From: Ancistrus triradiatus
Taxonomy: Eukaryota; Chordata; Actinopteri; Siluriformes; Loricariidae
Direction of reading: 5' to 3'
Assembly: GCA_025084515.1 (NCBI GenBank)
Contig: JAJAGP010000571.1
Span: 115,001 to 179,000, forward strand
DNA length: 64,000 nucleotides
A model generated the notes under the pieces. That model did no database searches. It saw only the letters and a program-made list of their open reading frames with translations, and was not told where the DNA came from. The translations under genes were made by a program, and so were the position numbers. Positions 42,977-53,659 of the stretch are shown piece by piece. Each line of letters starts with the position of its first letter. Position 1 is the stretch's first letter.

Positions 42977-43336
42977 GATACACTTCCACAAACATGTTGT
43001 GAAGAGCAGATTTTGCAAGATCCCTGTTCTTTAAATAAAACAGGGTGTCCACTCACACCTGATTGTCATCCCATTGATTGAAAACACCTGACTCTAATTT
43101 CCTCTTCAAATTAACTCCTAGAGGTTCACATACTTTTGCCACTCACTAATATGTAATATTGGATCATTTTCCTCAATAAATAAATGACCAAGTATAACAT
43201 TTTTGTCTCATTTGTTTAACTGGGTTCTCTTGGTCTACTTTTAGGACTTGTGTGAAAATCTGATGATGTTTTAGGTCATATTTATGCAGAAATCTAGAAA
43301 ATTCTAAAGGTTCACAAACCGTTAACCACAACTGTA
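42401..43336 (-). mobile_element. Tc1-A element, rearranged
   Basis: Minus-strand copy with a complete end at 43336 (ACTGTA). A 70-bp Tc1-A terminal tip (42699-42768, CAAGCACCACTGTA) is embedded where about 170 bp of coding sequence should be. The plus-left end is truncated at 42401. This is a fusion of pieces from two Tc1-A copies. Confidence 0.85.
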
Positions 43337-44884
43337 CAGAATCTGATATGGGATTAGGAGCTTATGTGCAGTTTCACTGAATTTATTTTAAATTAAGCAA
43401 ACATAGAGCTCAAATCCTCTCTTTTATTTTAGATCTTTCTCAATTTAGTTCTTGAGTAAATGGAAATGAAGTGTGGACACTGCATATGCCATGGAGAGAA
43501 AATTAAAGGACAGTGTCTCTGTCATGAGGATTTTTTAATTGGAATCCATCCTGAATGGCTACACAGTCAGCAGTTCGTCTGTGCTTGTCCTGCTATAAGA
43601 TTATGACAGGACTCGCTTTCCACTGGTCGTAAGGAGAACTTGAGACCAGGTTGAGCTGTATTTATTTTATAGTCTACGCCAATCATATAGAGGTGCAGCT
43701 TATCTATGCACAGTTTGTCAGCCATCCACTACTCGGACCATGAAAACTGACGTCTTAATGGCATCTTTCTGAATAATACTTTATAAGTATTTGTGTGTGT
43801 GGAGTCAGCTGTCACAAAGGGTTAATTTAGTTGAGGGGATAGTTTCGTACTGTACTTAGGTCCTTAAAAGTACAACTGTTTATCTTCAAATTCTGTGTCC
43901 AGTGAACTATGAATGAATATAGCAGACTAGAGTGGCTGTAATGAGACAGAGAATGACGCCGCCTAGCTAGAATATTCGAAGACCAGAGCTATGTCCTCTC
44001 CAGAGATTCAATCAGTTTGAAGATCTGCCCAGTCTAACCGATCCTGACAAGTTCAACTGTGTAGCTGATTGCTAATGCATTAAGGAAACGCAGAGTGTAT
44101 GTTATGACAGGTGTGATTGCTAGACACATCGCACCAGAGTAATCATGCTTTATTTCCCTGACTGAATCGCACTTTAATTGACCGTCACGTCAGTCAGTGT
44201 TCAGTGGGAGTATAGCAAACGAGGTAATGAACCTTCCTTCCCTGACCTGTTGTATGGTATGAGGGAAACATTTAATATGAGCTTAATTATTAACTAAGAG
44301 ACAAAACTCAACAAAGCGTCCCATCTGGTGTACCTTTCAGGTCAGACCTTGGCCTCAGTTCTCAGATAAAACAGACGACTTTTATGTCTGAGACTTTTTG
44401 CAGTGGGGCACCCTCAGGGTTCATCAAGTCTTCATCAGAGTCATTATATTATTTTTTATGTCCAGTAATAGTCTTCTAACAGTTTCATTGCTGTTAAGTT
44501 TTCTTTCCAGGATGTACACTAACACTCTGATTGGATTAGGCCTTACAAATAGGTTTAACATCAACATAATTTTGTGTTTGCGGACACAGCCAATCAGGAT
44601 TTGATATCTAATGATTGAGACCACCTTTGTTCTTCTCAGAATCCTAGACACATCACGGGCTGATACACTGGTGTTGATCCTAACAGTGAAAGCACTTCTG
44701 GAACCTGAAAGATAAGCTTTATAACTCTTTGGATCCATTCACAACGAGCGATCGAAGGATGGACTGTTTTTAAGTAAGCATTCAGACCATTTCCATAACC
44801 ATAAGGAGGCTTCTTTAAGGCTGAGGCTTTATGTACAGGAATGATGAACAATAATTCTGACACTAATTTTAGCAGAATATGAAT
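43337..44884. other. Unassigned DNA
   Basis: A short piece at 44340-44400 (GACTTTTATGTCTGAGACTT) resembles the word array. Otherwise nothing recognised. Confidence 0.4.
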
Positions 44885-45066
44885 TTTCCATTTATGTCAA
44901 TTAGCAGACACCCTTATGACAAGCAACTCACAATTTATACAATCTTCTAATCCAAGCAATTGTGGATTGCTCAAGTATCCAACAGTGGCAGCCTGGCAGA
45001 GGTGGGTTTGAACGCTGGACCTTCTGGTCTATAGTCCAGTACCTTAAACACTAGGCTACAGCAGTC
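44885..45066 (-). mobile_element. tRNA-derived SINE
   Basis: Reverse copy: TTAGCAGACACCCTTATGAC, CCAAGCAATTGTGGATTGC, CCAACAGTGGCAGCCTGGCA, ACCTTAAACACTAGGCTACA (box A complement). Box B is changed (GGTTTGAACGC). Confidence 0.85.
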
Positions 45067-45239
45067 AATATTTGCAAGGTTGGTCTGTTTCTTCCAAAGA
45101 ATGGTTTCAAAATTGTTAAGTAATTATTACTGTTCGAAGAGTGTTTTACTTTTGGTTCCATTTTCAGTGCTGGTTGAGGCTTTAGTTATTTCTGTGACCT
45201 CGGTGCTGGAATAGCAAGGGCTGAGACAGTTGTGTTTTA

Positions 45240-46085
45240 TGTGATCATTCTGAATATTATCCTTTTCAAGACCGTTTGACCTGATGTTTTTTGTATTGGA
45301 CTTTTTTTTTTATTAGACTGATTTAACTTCAACCTTTTTCTAAAAAGACTATTTTAAAGGTCGTCTTTTTGGCCAATACTTATTACCTAAAGTATTTTCA
45401 TTCACAGCCATTTTATCTGATGGTTTTTGTTTTGTTTTGTTAGTTTCATTTACATTTACAGCATTTAGCAGACCTTATCCTTATCCAGAGCAGTTGTGGG
45501 TTAAGGGTCTTGCTCAAGGACCCAACAGTGGCAGCTTGGCAGAGGTGGGATTTGAACCCTGGACCTTCTGGTCCAGAGTCCAGTGTCTTAACCACTGGGC
45601 TACCACAGTCTGAAAGGCATTTTAACCGTTATTGTACCGTTTATGTAAAGTGTTTATGTCAAGAACCATTTATTAAACCAAGACCATTGTAACCTGTATC
45701 TTTTTGTCTGAGGCTATTTTAATTCATGTCTTTTGTTCCAGGCCTGGTTATATGGTGCTTTTTTTTTACCTAAATAGGTTTACCTAAAAGAGTTTTATGT
45801 CCAAAGCCACTGTATTTTACACATTTTTTTCTGGGATCATTCTGACAAAGACCTTTTTTGTCAAAGCTTGGTTCAAATGATGTCTGAGGCTGGGACCATT
45901 TTGCATAATTCCTATTTGACTGACGACATTTACTTGATAACTTTTTGTCCAAGGACAAAAATTGCTGTCATTTTGTTCAACACCATTTTATCTAAATATC
46001 TAAATTGCCATTTGACTTTTTATTAAGACACAATGCACATAAAACAAATTTTAAGACTTTGCGTCTGAACAGTGTTTTTTTTTTT
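45240..46085. repeat. Second block of the word array, split by a SINE
   Basis: GACCGTTTGACCTGATG, GCCATTTTATCTGATGG, GTCTGAGGCTATTTTAATTC and ACGACATTTACTTGATAACT are variants of the 40.7-42.3 kb words. A SINE (45449-45611) interrupts it. The 3-kb gap from the first block holds a SINE, a Tc1-A and unassigned DNA. Confidence 0.6.
45449..45611 (-). mobile_element. tRNA-derived SINE
   Basis: Reverse copy with intact boxes: CATTTACATTTACAGCATTT, GGACCCAACAGTGGCAGCTT, GGGATTTGAACCCTGGACC, CTTAACCACTGGGCTACCAC. A short internal deletion removes the GACTTACAATTG segment. Confidence 0.9.
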
Positions 46086-46936
46086 ATCTGTGAAATAATC
46101 CTGACGATGTCTTTGGTAGTCCTGATAGCAGAAAATGGCTGATTCCTCCTCCAAATTTGTTGTTTTCTATTATCAGGACACTTGCATGTTATGTTGGTTA
46201 TACTATGGATATTTACCAGTGTTTTAACTCAACGTTTCTATAGTATCTCACGAGTATAAGCGAGTCACTGATGAGATAATAATATATTTTAAGCATTTTG
46301 CTAGCAGGTTATAAATACACCAGTTCAAATATGAAAGTATATAATTTCTTAGATGCGTAGCAATCCGGCAGCACAGTGCAGTGTCACTTAGTATGCAGGA
46401 GTTACCTTCTGTATGAGGCATGAATATATTCTTAAGTTTCTCCCGAACTAAATGTCAGGTTTCTTTAACCATAACTCCAGTCTTTCACACACTTCAGATG
46501 TTAACATGCCTTTATTTACTGTAAGTGGGGGTTGATCCACATCAAAGGTAGGATTCATGATCCTTCCACTGACTTGCCTTTCTTCCCTTTGCGTCAGACG
46601 GGTTTCTCTCGACATTTGACCTTTCTCAGGCAGTTGGAGTCCGATGGGAGGTTGCATCATGTCAATTAAAGGCCAGCTGAAAGGCATGTTCACCTTTGGG
46701 AACGTATATCTACAGTATAAAATAATATTATGGGGAAAAGCTCTAACAGGCTTTGGACAAGTCCAGTGACAGCCCAAGGACTGTGTGGTTTTCATTCAGA
46801 TGTGCTCCAAAAACCTTTAGCTCCTTCAAATGGCAGCATGGATGGATTCTGTCTCATATTGGTTCTGTGCATTATAAATGACATGCCCTCATGTTCCCAG
46901 TATTTCCCATAGGCATAAAACAAGACAAAATGTACC
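46086..46936. other. Unassigned DNA
   Basis: The minus frame 46448-46795 (115 codons) has no recognised domain. Confidence 0.35.
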
Positions 46937-47306
46937 ATACCTGGGCCATATCAGAGGGCAGTAACTCTCTCCTTCCTCTGGTTGGCTGAGGACGACGAGC
47001 CTCCACGGACTGTCCTGCTGAGGACTGAAGATCCTAAACTCTGTTTATTGGTCTAGGCTTATTTGACTAGATAAATTAGTTTCATTCTTATATTTATCAT
47101 CTACGCCACCCAAGAAGGATGGATCCCTTTTTGAGTCTTGGTCCTCCCAAGGTTTCTTCCTTATAACGTTTAGGGAGTTCTTCCTTGCCATTGTCGCCCT
47201 AGGCTTGCTCAATTTGGGATTGGCCCTAAATATTAGAAGATAATCTAAAATTGTAAATCTGCTTTGAGGCAAAAAGCGCCACAGAAATAATCTGGCTTGA
47301 CACCAA
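46937..47306 (+). mobile_element. L2-type LINE 3' UTR and tail
   Basis: Matches 54838-55255 of the large L2: CAGAGGGCAGTAACTCTCTC, TTTTTGAGTCTTGGTCCTCC, TTGTCGCCCTAGGCTTGCTC, AATATTAGAAGATAATCTAA, ending AATAATCTGGCTTGAC. It gives an independent view of the same 3' UTR. Confidence 0.85.
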
Positions 47307-47499
47307 GCACTTTCAACTTCAAGACCATTGTTCTGTCCTGGAAAAGAGTGATACTAAACAAATGTACAGCATGTCGATACAGTTTTGCTTCTATAGTCCT
47401 TCAGTCCTTTCAGCAAGCTGTCCAGGTCCAGATACAGTTGGTTGAGGTGCACAGTGTCCCATCTACCCATGACCTAGATGCATTGGATTTGAATGGCTT

Positions 47500-47810
47500 T
47501 CTCCATCCATTAACACAATTCCCAGCAGGTTGTAGAGATATCTGCAGATATTTTGCTGTTCACATCCCTACACACTGCACATGGTGCTCTTGGTGTGACT
47601 CTTACAAGATTCCCACTCCTTGGGAGAGTAGAACCAGTCTGCCATATTGTGGATTGGTGAACACCCAGCTCGTGCTCGTGCCTGTGGGGCAGGTTCAACC
47701 CTACTCCATGAATTGTTTGTCTTATTAGTTTGCGTATTTGGGTTCGAGAAACCTCATTGTCCCCGAAAGACCGAGCAGAGCTTAGAAGGATGTAATTTGT
47801 GCATGACAAA
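47500..47810 (-). pseudogene. Possible Tc1-like transposase HTH fragment
   Basis: The minus frame 47510-47809 contains LGVHQSTIWQTGSTLPRSGN followed by VRVTPRA, resembling the second part of the first HTH and the GRP.KITPRA hinge of Tc1 transposases. The rest is not recognisable. Confidence 0.4.
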
Positions 47811-47859
47811 TGTGGTGGCGATCTTGGTGTGTTCCAGTTTGGTTCAACACGTTTGAGTG

Positions 47860-48520
47860 ACCTTCATTATGCCGAGCCAGCATAAAATATGCATTTAAAA
47901 GGAATTGCTGAGATAAATATACGAGCGTGGCCCGAGATTGCTTTCTTTGTACTGAGCCAGGCATGCACATGCATCACTGTCGGCACGTGTGTGCTGCAAC
48001 CCCCCGCCTCTTTCATTTGCAGGCAAATTAAGTGTGTTCAGCATGTAAACATATGTAGCTGCATGATGCTCACAGCCGGTGAGTGGGCAACGGTTTGGTC
48101 GTATCGTTACGCAGATTTCCCTACGCAGCCAAAATGAAACGTGATGTTTTTTACAAGCTATACATAAGTCTGTCCTTGGCTCATTCCAAATGCTCCTGCT
48201 GTCCTAACAGCTTTGGGAGTTGTGAGGACCTACCTTATATAGACGACTGTTTATTCTTTGAGAAATGTAATAAAGAGTGCCACTTTATTGCCCGTTGATC
48301 CCACTTGGTCTGAAATTGAGGTGTTTTTTTTTGGAGCCCTAAGCCTCTTGCGTGGCCTGGATTTCATTTTGCAGATGGGACACGCTCGCGATAATGAAAT
48401 GTATTTTAGATATGTCTCCAGCGAGATGGGAGGCCACTATTGAGCAATGGAGACCAAAAAGGCTATATGAATAGAACTGAAGTGTGTGTGTATGTTCTGT
48501 ATCCTCAGCTGTTCTGATCA
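47860..48520. promoter_or_regulatory. Candidate conserved non-coding region
   Basis: Non-repetitive; AAAATATGCATTTAAAAG, TTTCATTTGCAGGCAAATTA, GATGGGACACGCTCGCGATA, GTCTCCAGCGAGATGGGAGG. No coding domain. Motif-based guess only. Confidence 0.25.
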
Positions 48521-48640
48521 TCCTAGTGGCATCCTATCCTCTGAAGGAATGAGCAAATCATAAATGCATTAGCTAGTACTCCCAGTATGGAACCTACATG
48601 GACACAGGGGGACATGTTAGCAATCAGAGGTGGGTGCGTA

Positions 48641-49669
48641 TACAGTGGTGCTTGAATGTTTGTTTGTTTCTAGATTTCTGCATAAATATGACCTAAACCA
48701 TCATCAGAGTCCCAAAAGTAGATAAAAATATTATACTTGGTCATTTATTTATGGAGGGAAATGATCCAATATTACATATTAGTGAGTGGCAAAAGTATGT
48801 GAACCTCCAAGATGAACATTTAATTTGAAGGTGAAATTAGAGTCAGGTGTTTTCAGCCAATGGGATGACAATCAGGTGTGAGTGGGCACCCTGTTTTATT
48901 TAAAGAACAGGGATCTATCAAAGTCTGCTCTTCACAACATGTTTGTGGAAGTGTATCATGGTACGAACAAAGGAGATTTTTGAGGAGCTCGGAAAAAGAG
49001 CTGCTGATGCTCATCATGCTGGAAAAGGTTACAAAACCATCTCTAAAGAGTTTGGACTCCAACAATCCACAGTCAGACAGATTGTGTATAAATGGAGGAA
49101 ATTCAAGACCATTGTTACCCTCCCCAGGAGTGGTCGACCAACAAAGATCACTCCAAGAGCAAGGCAAAGTAATAGTTGGCGAGGTCACAAAGGACCCCAG
49201 GGTAACTTCTAAGCAACTGAAGGCCTCTCTCACATTGGCTAATGTTAATGTTCATGAGTCCACCATCAGAAGAACACTGAACAACAATGGTGTGCATGGC
49301 AGGGTTGCAAGGAGAAAGCCACTGCTCTCCAAAAAGAACATTGTTGCTCATCTGCAGTTTGCTAAAGATCGCGTGGACAAGCCAGAAGGCTATTGGAAGA
49401 ATGTTTTGTGGACGGATGAGACCAAAATAGAACTTTTTGCTTTAAAAGAAAAGCGTTATGTTTGGAGAAAGGAAACGCTGTATTCCAGCATAAGAACCTC
49501 ATCCCATCTGTGAAACATGGTGGTGGTAGTATCATGGTTTGGGCCTGTTTTGCTGCATCTGGGCCAGGACGGCTTGCCATCATTGATGGAACTATGAATT
49601 CTGAATTATGTCAGAGAATTCTAAAGGAAAATGTCAGGACATCTGTCCATGAATCTCAAGAGAAGGTGG
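48641..49669 (+). mobile_element. Tc1-A element, left two thirds
   Basis: Complete left tip TACAGTGGTGCTTGAATG, a TIR with internal losses, leader and transposase to about 49669. The right third and right TIR are replaced by a tandemly repeated unit. Confidence 0.9.
48958..49669 (+). pseudogene. Tc1-A transposase, two frameshifts, no C-terminus
   Basis: Start MVRTKEIFEELGKRAADAHH at 48958; first HTH; GRPTKITPRAR; a frameshift in the GCAAGGCAAAGTAATAG stretch near 49163; then VIVGEVTKDPRVTSKQLKAS, second HTH, KNVLWTDETKIELFALKEKR with the first Asp; a frameshift after YVWRKE; then IPSVKHGGGSIMVWACFAAS. It ends at GRLAIIDGTMNSEL and beyond, with second Asp and Glu missing. Confidence 0.9.
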
Positions 49670-49925
49670 AAAAAGCCCAAAAGAAGCGAGAATAAGAGGA
49701 CCTGCCAACCGTGTTTACTTTCTCAAGTCGCTTCCATGACAGCTCTGTGCGCATGCTCAGACAGAGAAATGGTTGCCAGATCCCGCTATAAAGATAAGCA
49801 TCAGATCTGAAGAAAAAGCCCAAAAGAAGCGTGAATAAGAGGATCTGGCAACCATGTTTAAAACCTGTAGCCGCTTCCGTGACAGCTCTGTGCTCATGCT
49901 CAGCTGGTTGAAATCAGGCTATGTG
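49670..49925. repeat. Tandem duplication, 143-bp period
   Basis: AAAAAGCCCAAAAGAAGCG starts at 49670 and 49813; both are followed by GAATAAGAGGA, CTGCCAACC/CTGGCAACC, and GACAGCTCTGTGC.CATGCTC. Two copies. The first abuts the broken Tc1-A end. Confidence 0.8.
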
Positions 49926-50095
49926 AATACATATGCTCAGAAATCTGATTGCTGAGCTAAAATCCAGCTCTCTTTATCAGATTTATTATTCTGTTCTAGA
50001 CCGGAGTATGTTGTATACATGAAAACTTGTATAAACAGATAACTGCAGAAATCTGATTACGATTAGATTATTAATTGCATGTATACACAGTCATG
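49842..50095 (+). repeat. Dispersed repeat, copy 2 (partner at window start)
   Basis: Overlaps the second tandem unit and continues with GAATACATATGCTCAGAAAT, CTGATTGCTGAGCTAAAATC and GTATACATGAAAACTTG, matching the complement of 1-166. Confidence 0.6.
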
Positions 50096-52925
50096 GTTGC
50101 ATTGCCACAGACCCCGCTCTCTGGACTGGGGCGAAACTCTAAACCTCAGAAGTCCCTGATAAGGTGGGAACATAGATATAGACAAACAGATGGTTCCAGA
50201 ACTCACTCCTAAGAGCAGGATGGCAACAATAGCGAGTCAACATCCGACCAGCAGACGGAACTGGATGAACCAGGAACACCTGGCAGAGCGGAACAAGGTG
50301 AACCTGCTGGACTGATGCTCAAATCAATCGACAGATAAGCCTCACCTTGCCAGAGGTAGAATATATCTTGGAGGCACAGCATTGGGAATCACGACAGACA
50401 CAAGGTTACATTAATACACAAGGTTAGGTCGAAACTAGTCATACATTCACAGACCGGGCCACTTTAGTGTGATCAGTTAACCTGATGCATGTCTTTGGAC
50501 TGTGAGAGGAAGCTGGAGCACCCGGAGTAAACCCAGGCAGAGAATAAGAGACTGTTTTAGGGGGACCCCATTGCTGAGGGCAGAGCCATAATATACTTAA
50601 GCAATAATACACGAGAGGGAGTGCTTTAACATGAGATGTTGGCATGGAATCATGGGCACACGGCCACAGGGCGAAGATCAGAACACCCGTGCTATTAAAG
50701 CACCACCTCGAGTGTATTATTGCGATTATACCACAGTTCTATTATCGCCATTTATTGTTTGATTTTAGGATAAAGAGAACAGAAAATGATTTGTTTTTCA
50801 CCCTTCCACGAGGCCCTTCAGTCATTAAAGTCGAGGAACAGAATTAACAATAACTCTTTATTATACAGACAATAAACACAAATATATCGATTGGTAAGTA
50901 TTAATTTATTAAAAAGAAAGTTTATTTACATTCAGCAAATAAAATGGGTCGTGTTTATAAGGCAGGCTGTTACTAAGATCCACTATTCTACCGACTGAAG
51001 CAGATCGGAGTGAGATCCCGGTGTTCTAACCAAAGTCTAGGATTCCATTTGATTAGCGATTATAAATTAGTATGATGAAGCTCTTAATGTTAATCTTATC
51101 AGTCAGAAATGTAAGGGCAGAGCTACAGAGCATCAGCAGCTTCTCTGGGTTAGAGCTGAACTTACAGATGACAAACCTGTCAAATGAATGAAGCTCCAAT
51201 CAGCCGCGGATGGTGTTTAATGAAAGACAGCGAGTTTAACTCCAGCCAACGACGTCTTTGTGAGGGATGAAGCGGATTCAGCATTTTTGTTGGTGGGACT
51301 AAATCTGATCTTCAGTCTTGTTGCTCTTCAGTCAAGCTGTGAATCTATTAAGAGCCTTGGAAACTTTGTTTCGCTTTTCCAGAGCTTCCAAATCCTAATG
51401 GTGATAAACCTTTGGTTCAGGTCGGTCATTAATAGCTTCATCTTCCAAATTCAAATAGTTTAAAAACCAGTATATTTTATACACTAATGGCAGTGCTTTA
51501 CTTGTGTCATAACTTGGCTGCTTTTTAGGGCGGGCTTTGTTGCTAGGTTACGTGTGTATACCACAGAGTAATACTTATAGAGCATCGGTCAGAGTGCCAT
51601 TATCATCAGTAATGTCGGTAAAAAGGGGAAAGACATCTCTCAGCCAATCAGATTGTGGGGTCGGAACTAACTGTGGTATAATGGACTACAATGGCCTTTA
51701 TTTGACAAATTCTAGCTATGATAAAAGTACTTCTTAAATATAAGAAACTGCTGCTATGGATGTCAAATAATTGACTGCATTTTGAAAGCTCCTTGTTTCT
51801 TATCAGCAGATAAACATAAATCAAGATGTTGGCAGATCTGAGCACGATGTGAGTCTTTATTGAGATATTTGCTAAAACTCAAGGGGAATCTTTCCAGTTC
51901 ATCTCAGTGTAGTCTAGCAGAAGCTGCAGAGATATTAAAGAGATTTCTTTTGGGTTTCCACTGGGTTTGTCAGGCAGGTTGAAAGACAGACTTCAAATAA
52001 ACTTCCACCTTATGAAGCTGTGTGTGAGTGTAGGACTTGATTTTGATACATGATTTATTTAAGAAAGTTACATTACACCTGCCATAGATTCACTGCTAAA
52101 ATGCTGAGTCATGCTGCTAACTGCACCATAATGGCACCAAAATCTAAATCTCACATTCCAAGCAGGTGCATTTTGCACACCAGTTTCTAGTTTAAGCTGA
52201 AATTGTATCAAAATGGAAGACTTTAGCAGTATTACTGTTTGTGCTTTGATTCGCTTTGCTTCGCTTTATTCGTGTGGGTTGCAGCCGTTTAGCTTGCTAG
52301 TAAGCGACTCTGACAGGTTGGCTAGTGAGGCAAACTTCAAAGAAACTTCCAAGACATAAAACGTTTTTGTCTATACAAACCTGATTTGATCTCATAAATT
52401 AAATTTAGAAAGCTATACTAAGCCTAAAAAGCTAGATTTAAGTCTCAATTAGCTGATTAGCCATAATCACAACTAAACTGCTAACTGCACCATAACGACG
52501 GACCATTTCCGTTTCAATCCATGACTCTATTACCATGTGCACTTTGGATCTTTCTTTGGTTGACTGAGATGAGCGACTCGGTGTGTGTTTTTTCATGGAA
52601 CAGGATTAATATCATCAGCAGAGCAGAGCTTTATTGTTTTTTAATGAGCTCGAATGTCATGCATGTATACTTTTCTGGTGTGTTTAGAAATTCCAAACTC
52701 CCACAACAAAGCGGCTTCATGCATCAAATCTCATCAGTTAATTAATGATGCACAATTAGCGATTTGGTATTCTGAACAACATGATAAGAGGAATTCACAG
52801 CAGACTAAGACTGGATGTTTTGCAACAAACCACATTGCCTTGTCCAGAGTTGTGTCCAGATGCCACAGCTGTACATGACCAGGAGTCCAAGATTGAAAAC
52901 ATTTTGAGATTGAAGATAGAATGGA
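50096..52925. other. Mostly unassigned DNA
   Basis: Contains an old repeat fragment at 50443-50545 (CACAGACCGGGCCACTTTAG, GATGCATGTCTTTGGACTGT, GAGCACCCGGAGTAAACCCA), common in fish. Otherwise no gene. Frames under 80 codons have no domains. Confidence 0.4.
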
Positions 52926-53050
52926 TGTTGTTAGCTCAGTCGAAAAGGCTTTGGAGTAATCAGAAGGTTGTGAGTTCAAATATTGGCTCTGCCAAGCCAA
53001 GTTGGACTCTTGAGCAACTATAACCTTCAGCTGCTCAGTTTTGGATGAGT
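52926..53050 (+). mobile_element. tRNA-derived SINE, divergent
   Basis: TTGTTAGCTCAGTCGAAAAG (box A-like TAGCTCAGTCG) and AGGTTGTGAGTTCAAATATT (box B-like) head a short SINE; GCTCTGCCAAGCCAAGTTGG and CTCTTGAGCAACTATAACC are remnants of the central block. The head differs from the main SINE, so a related but separate subfamily. Confidence 0.6.
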
Positions 53051-53404
53051 CCTCTTTGGGTAATGGGGATGTCTTCTGTCTAACTTGTCAGGCAGATTGT
53101 GAACTAGCCAAATTTGGATGTCTGTGAGCTCTTTTAACCAGACAATAAGTGTCCTCCTACAAGTGTTTTCAGCTACATTATGGCTGCATTAGAAGCAGAC
53201 GCATCCTCTGCCTTGAACCAGGTGACCACTTAATGCCAAGATAAGTTGAAGCAACAAGATAGCAAAACAAAATGAATGAATAAATTATACTTTGGTAACC
53301 TCTTTATCATTAGTAATTTTTCATACTATACATGTCTAATAGCTTCAACTTACCATGGCTGGTAGAAAATCCTACCCCTTTGAAAGTTTACTGGAAAAAC
53401 TGTA

Positions 53405-53640
53405 CAATTGAAAGGAGGCTCTAGTTACCCTGTTACGCCACCTCTAGCCTGGACACAAGATGAGATATGGTTGGGCATGGAGGCAAACAGGTTCCATATG
53501 GTATTCTGAGGTACATCATTTGCCCACAGATGTTGCAGCTGGGCCTGTCGATCCTCGTCCATCACACCGCCAGTTGTCCATGTACGCCACACCACTGCAA
53601 ACATTGATGGTTGGCGGAATGTCACTGCCAGGACACATAC
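53405..53640 (-). pseudogene. Tc1/mariner transposase C-terminal fragment (tentative)
   Basis: The minus frame 53425-53781 ends HLWANDVPQNTIWNLFASMP then RGG, like the C-terminal ...W..IPQ.TI..L..SMP.R......GG of Tc1-type transposases. The Glu region is not visible. It abuts the L2 LINE. Confidence 0.45.
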
Positions 53641-53659
53641 TGGGTGCCGTGACAACAAA

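Noticed and set aside
42668..43081. Plus-strand 137-codon frame
   Set aside because: Shadow of the Tc1-A transposase coding on the minus strand.
48853..49233. Minus-strand 126-codon frame
   Set aside because: Complement of Tc1-A transposase DNA.
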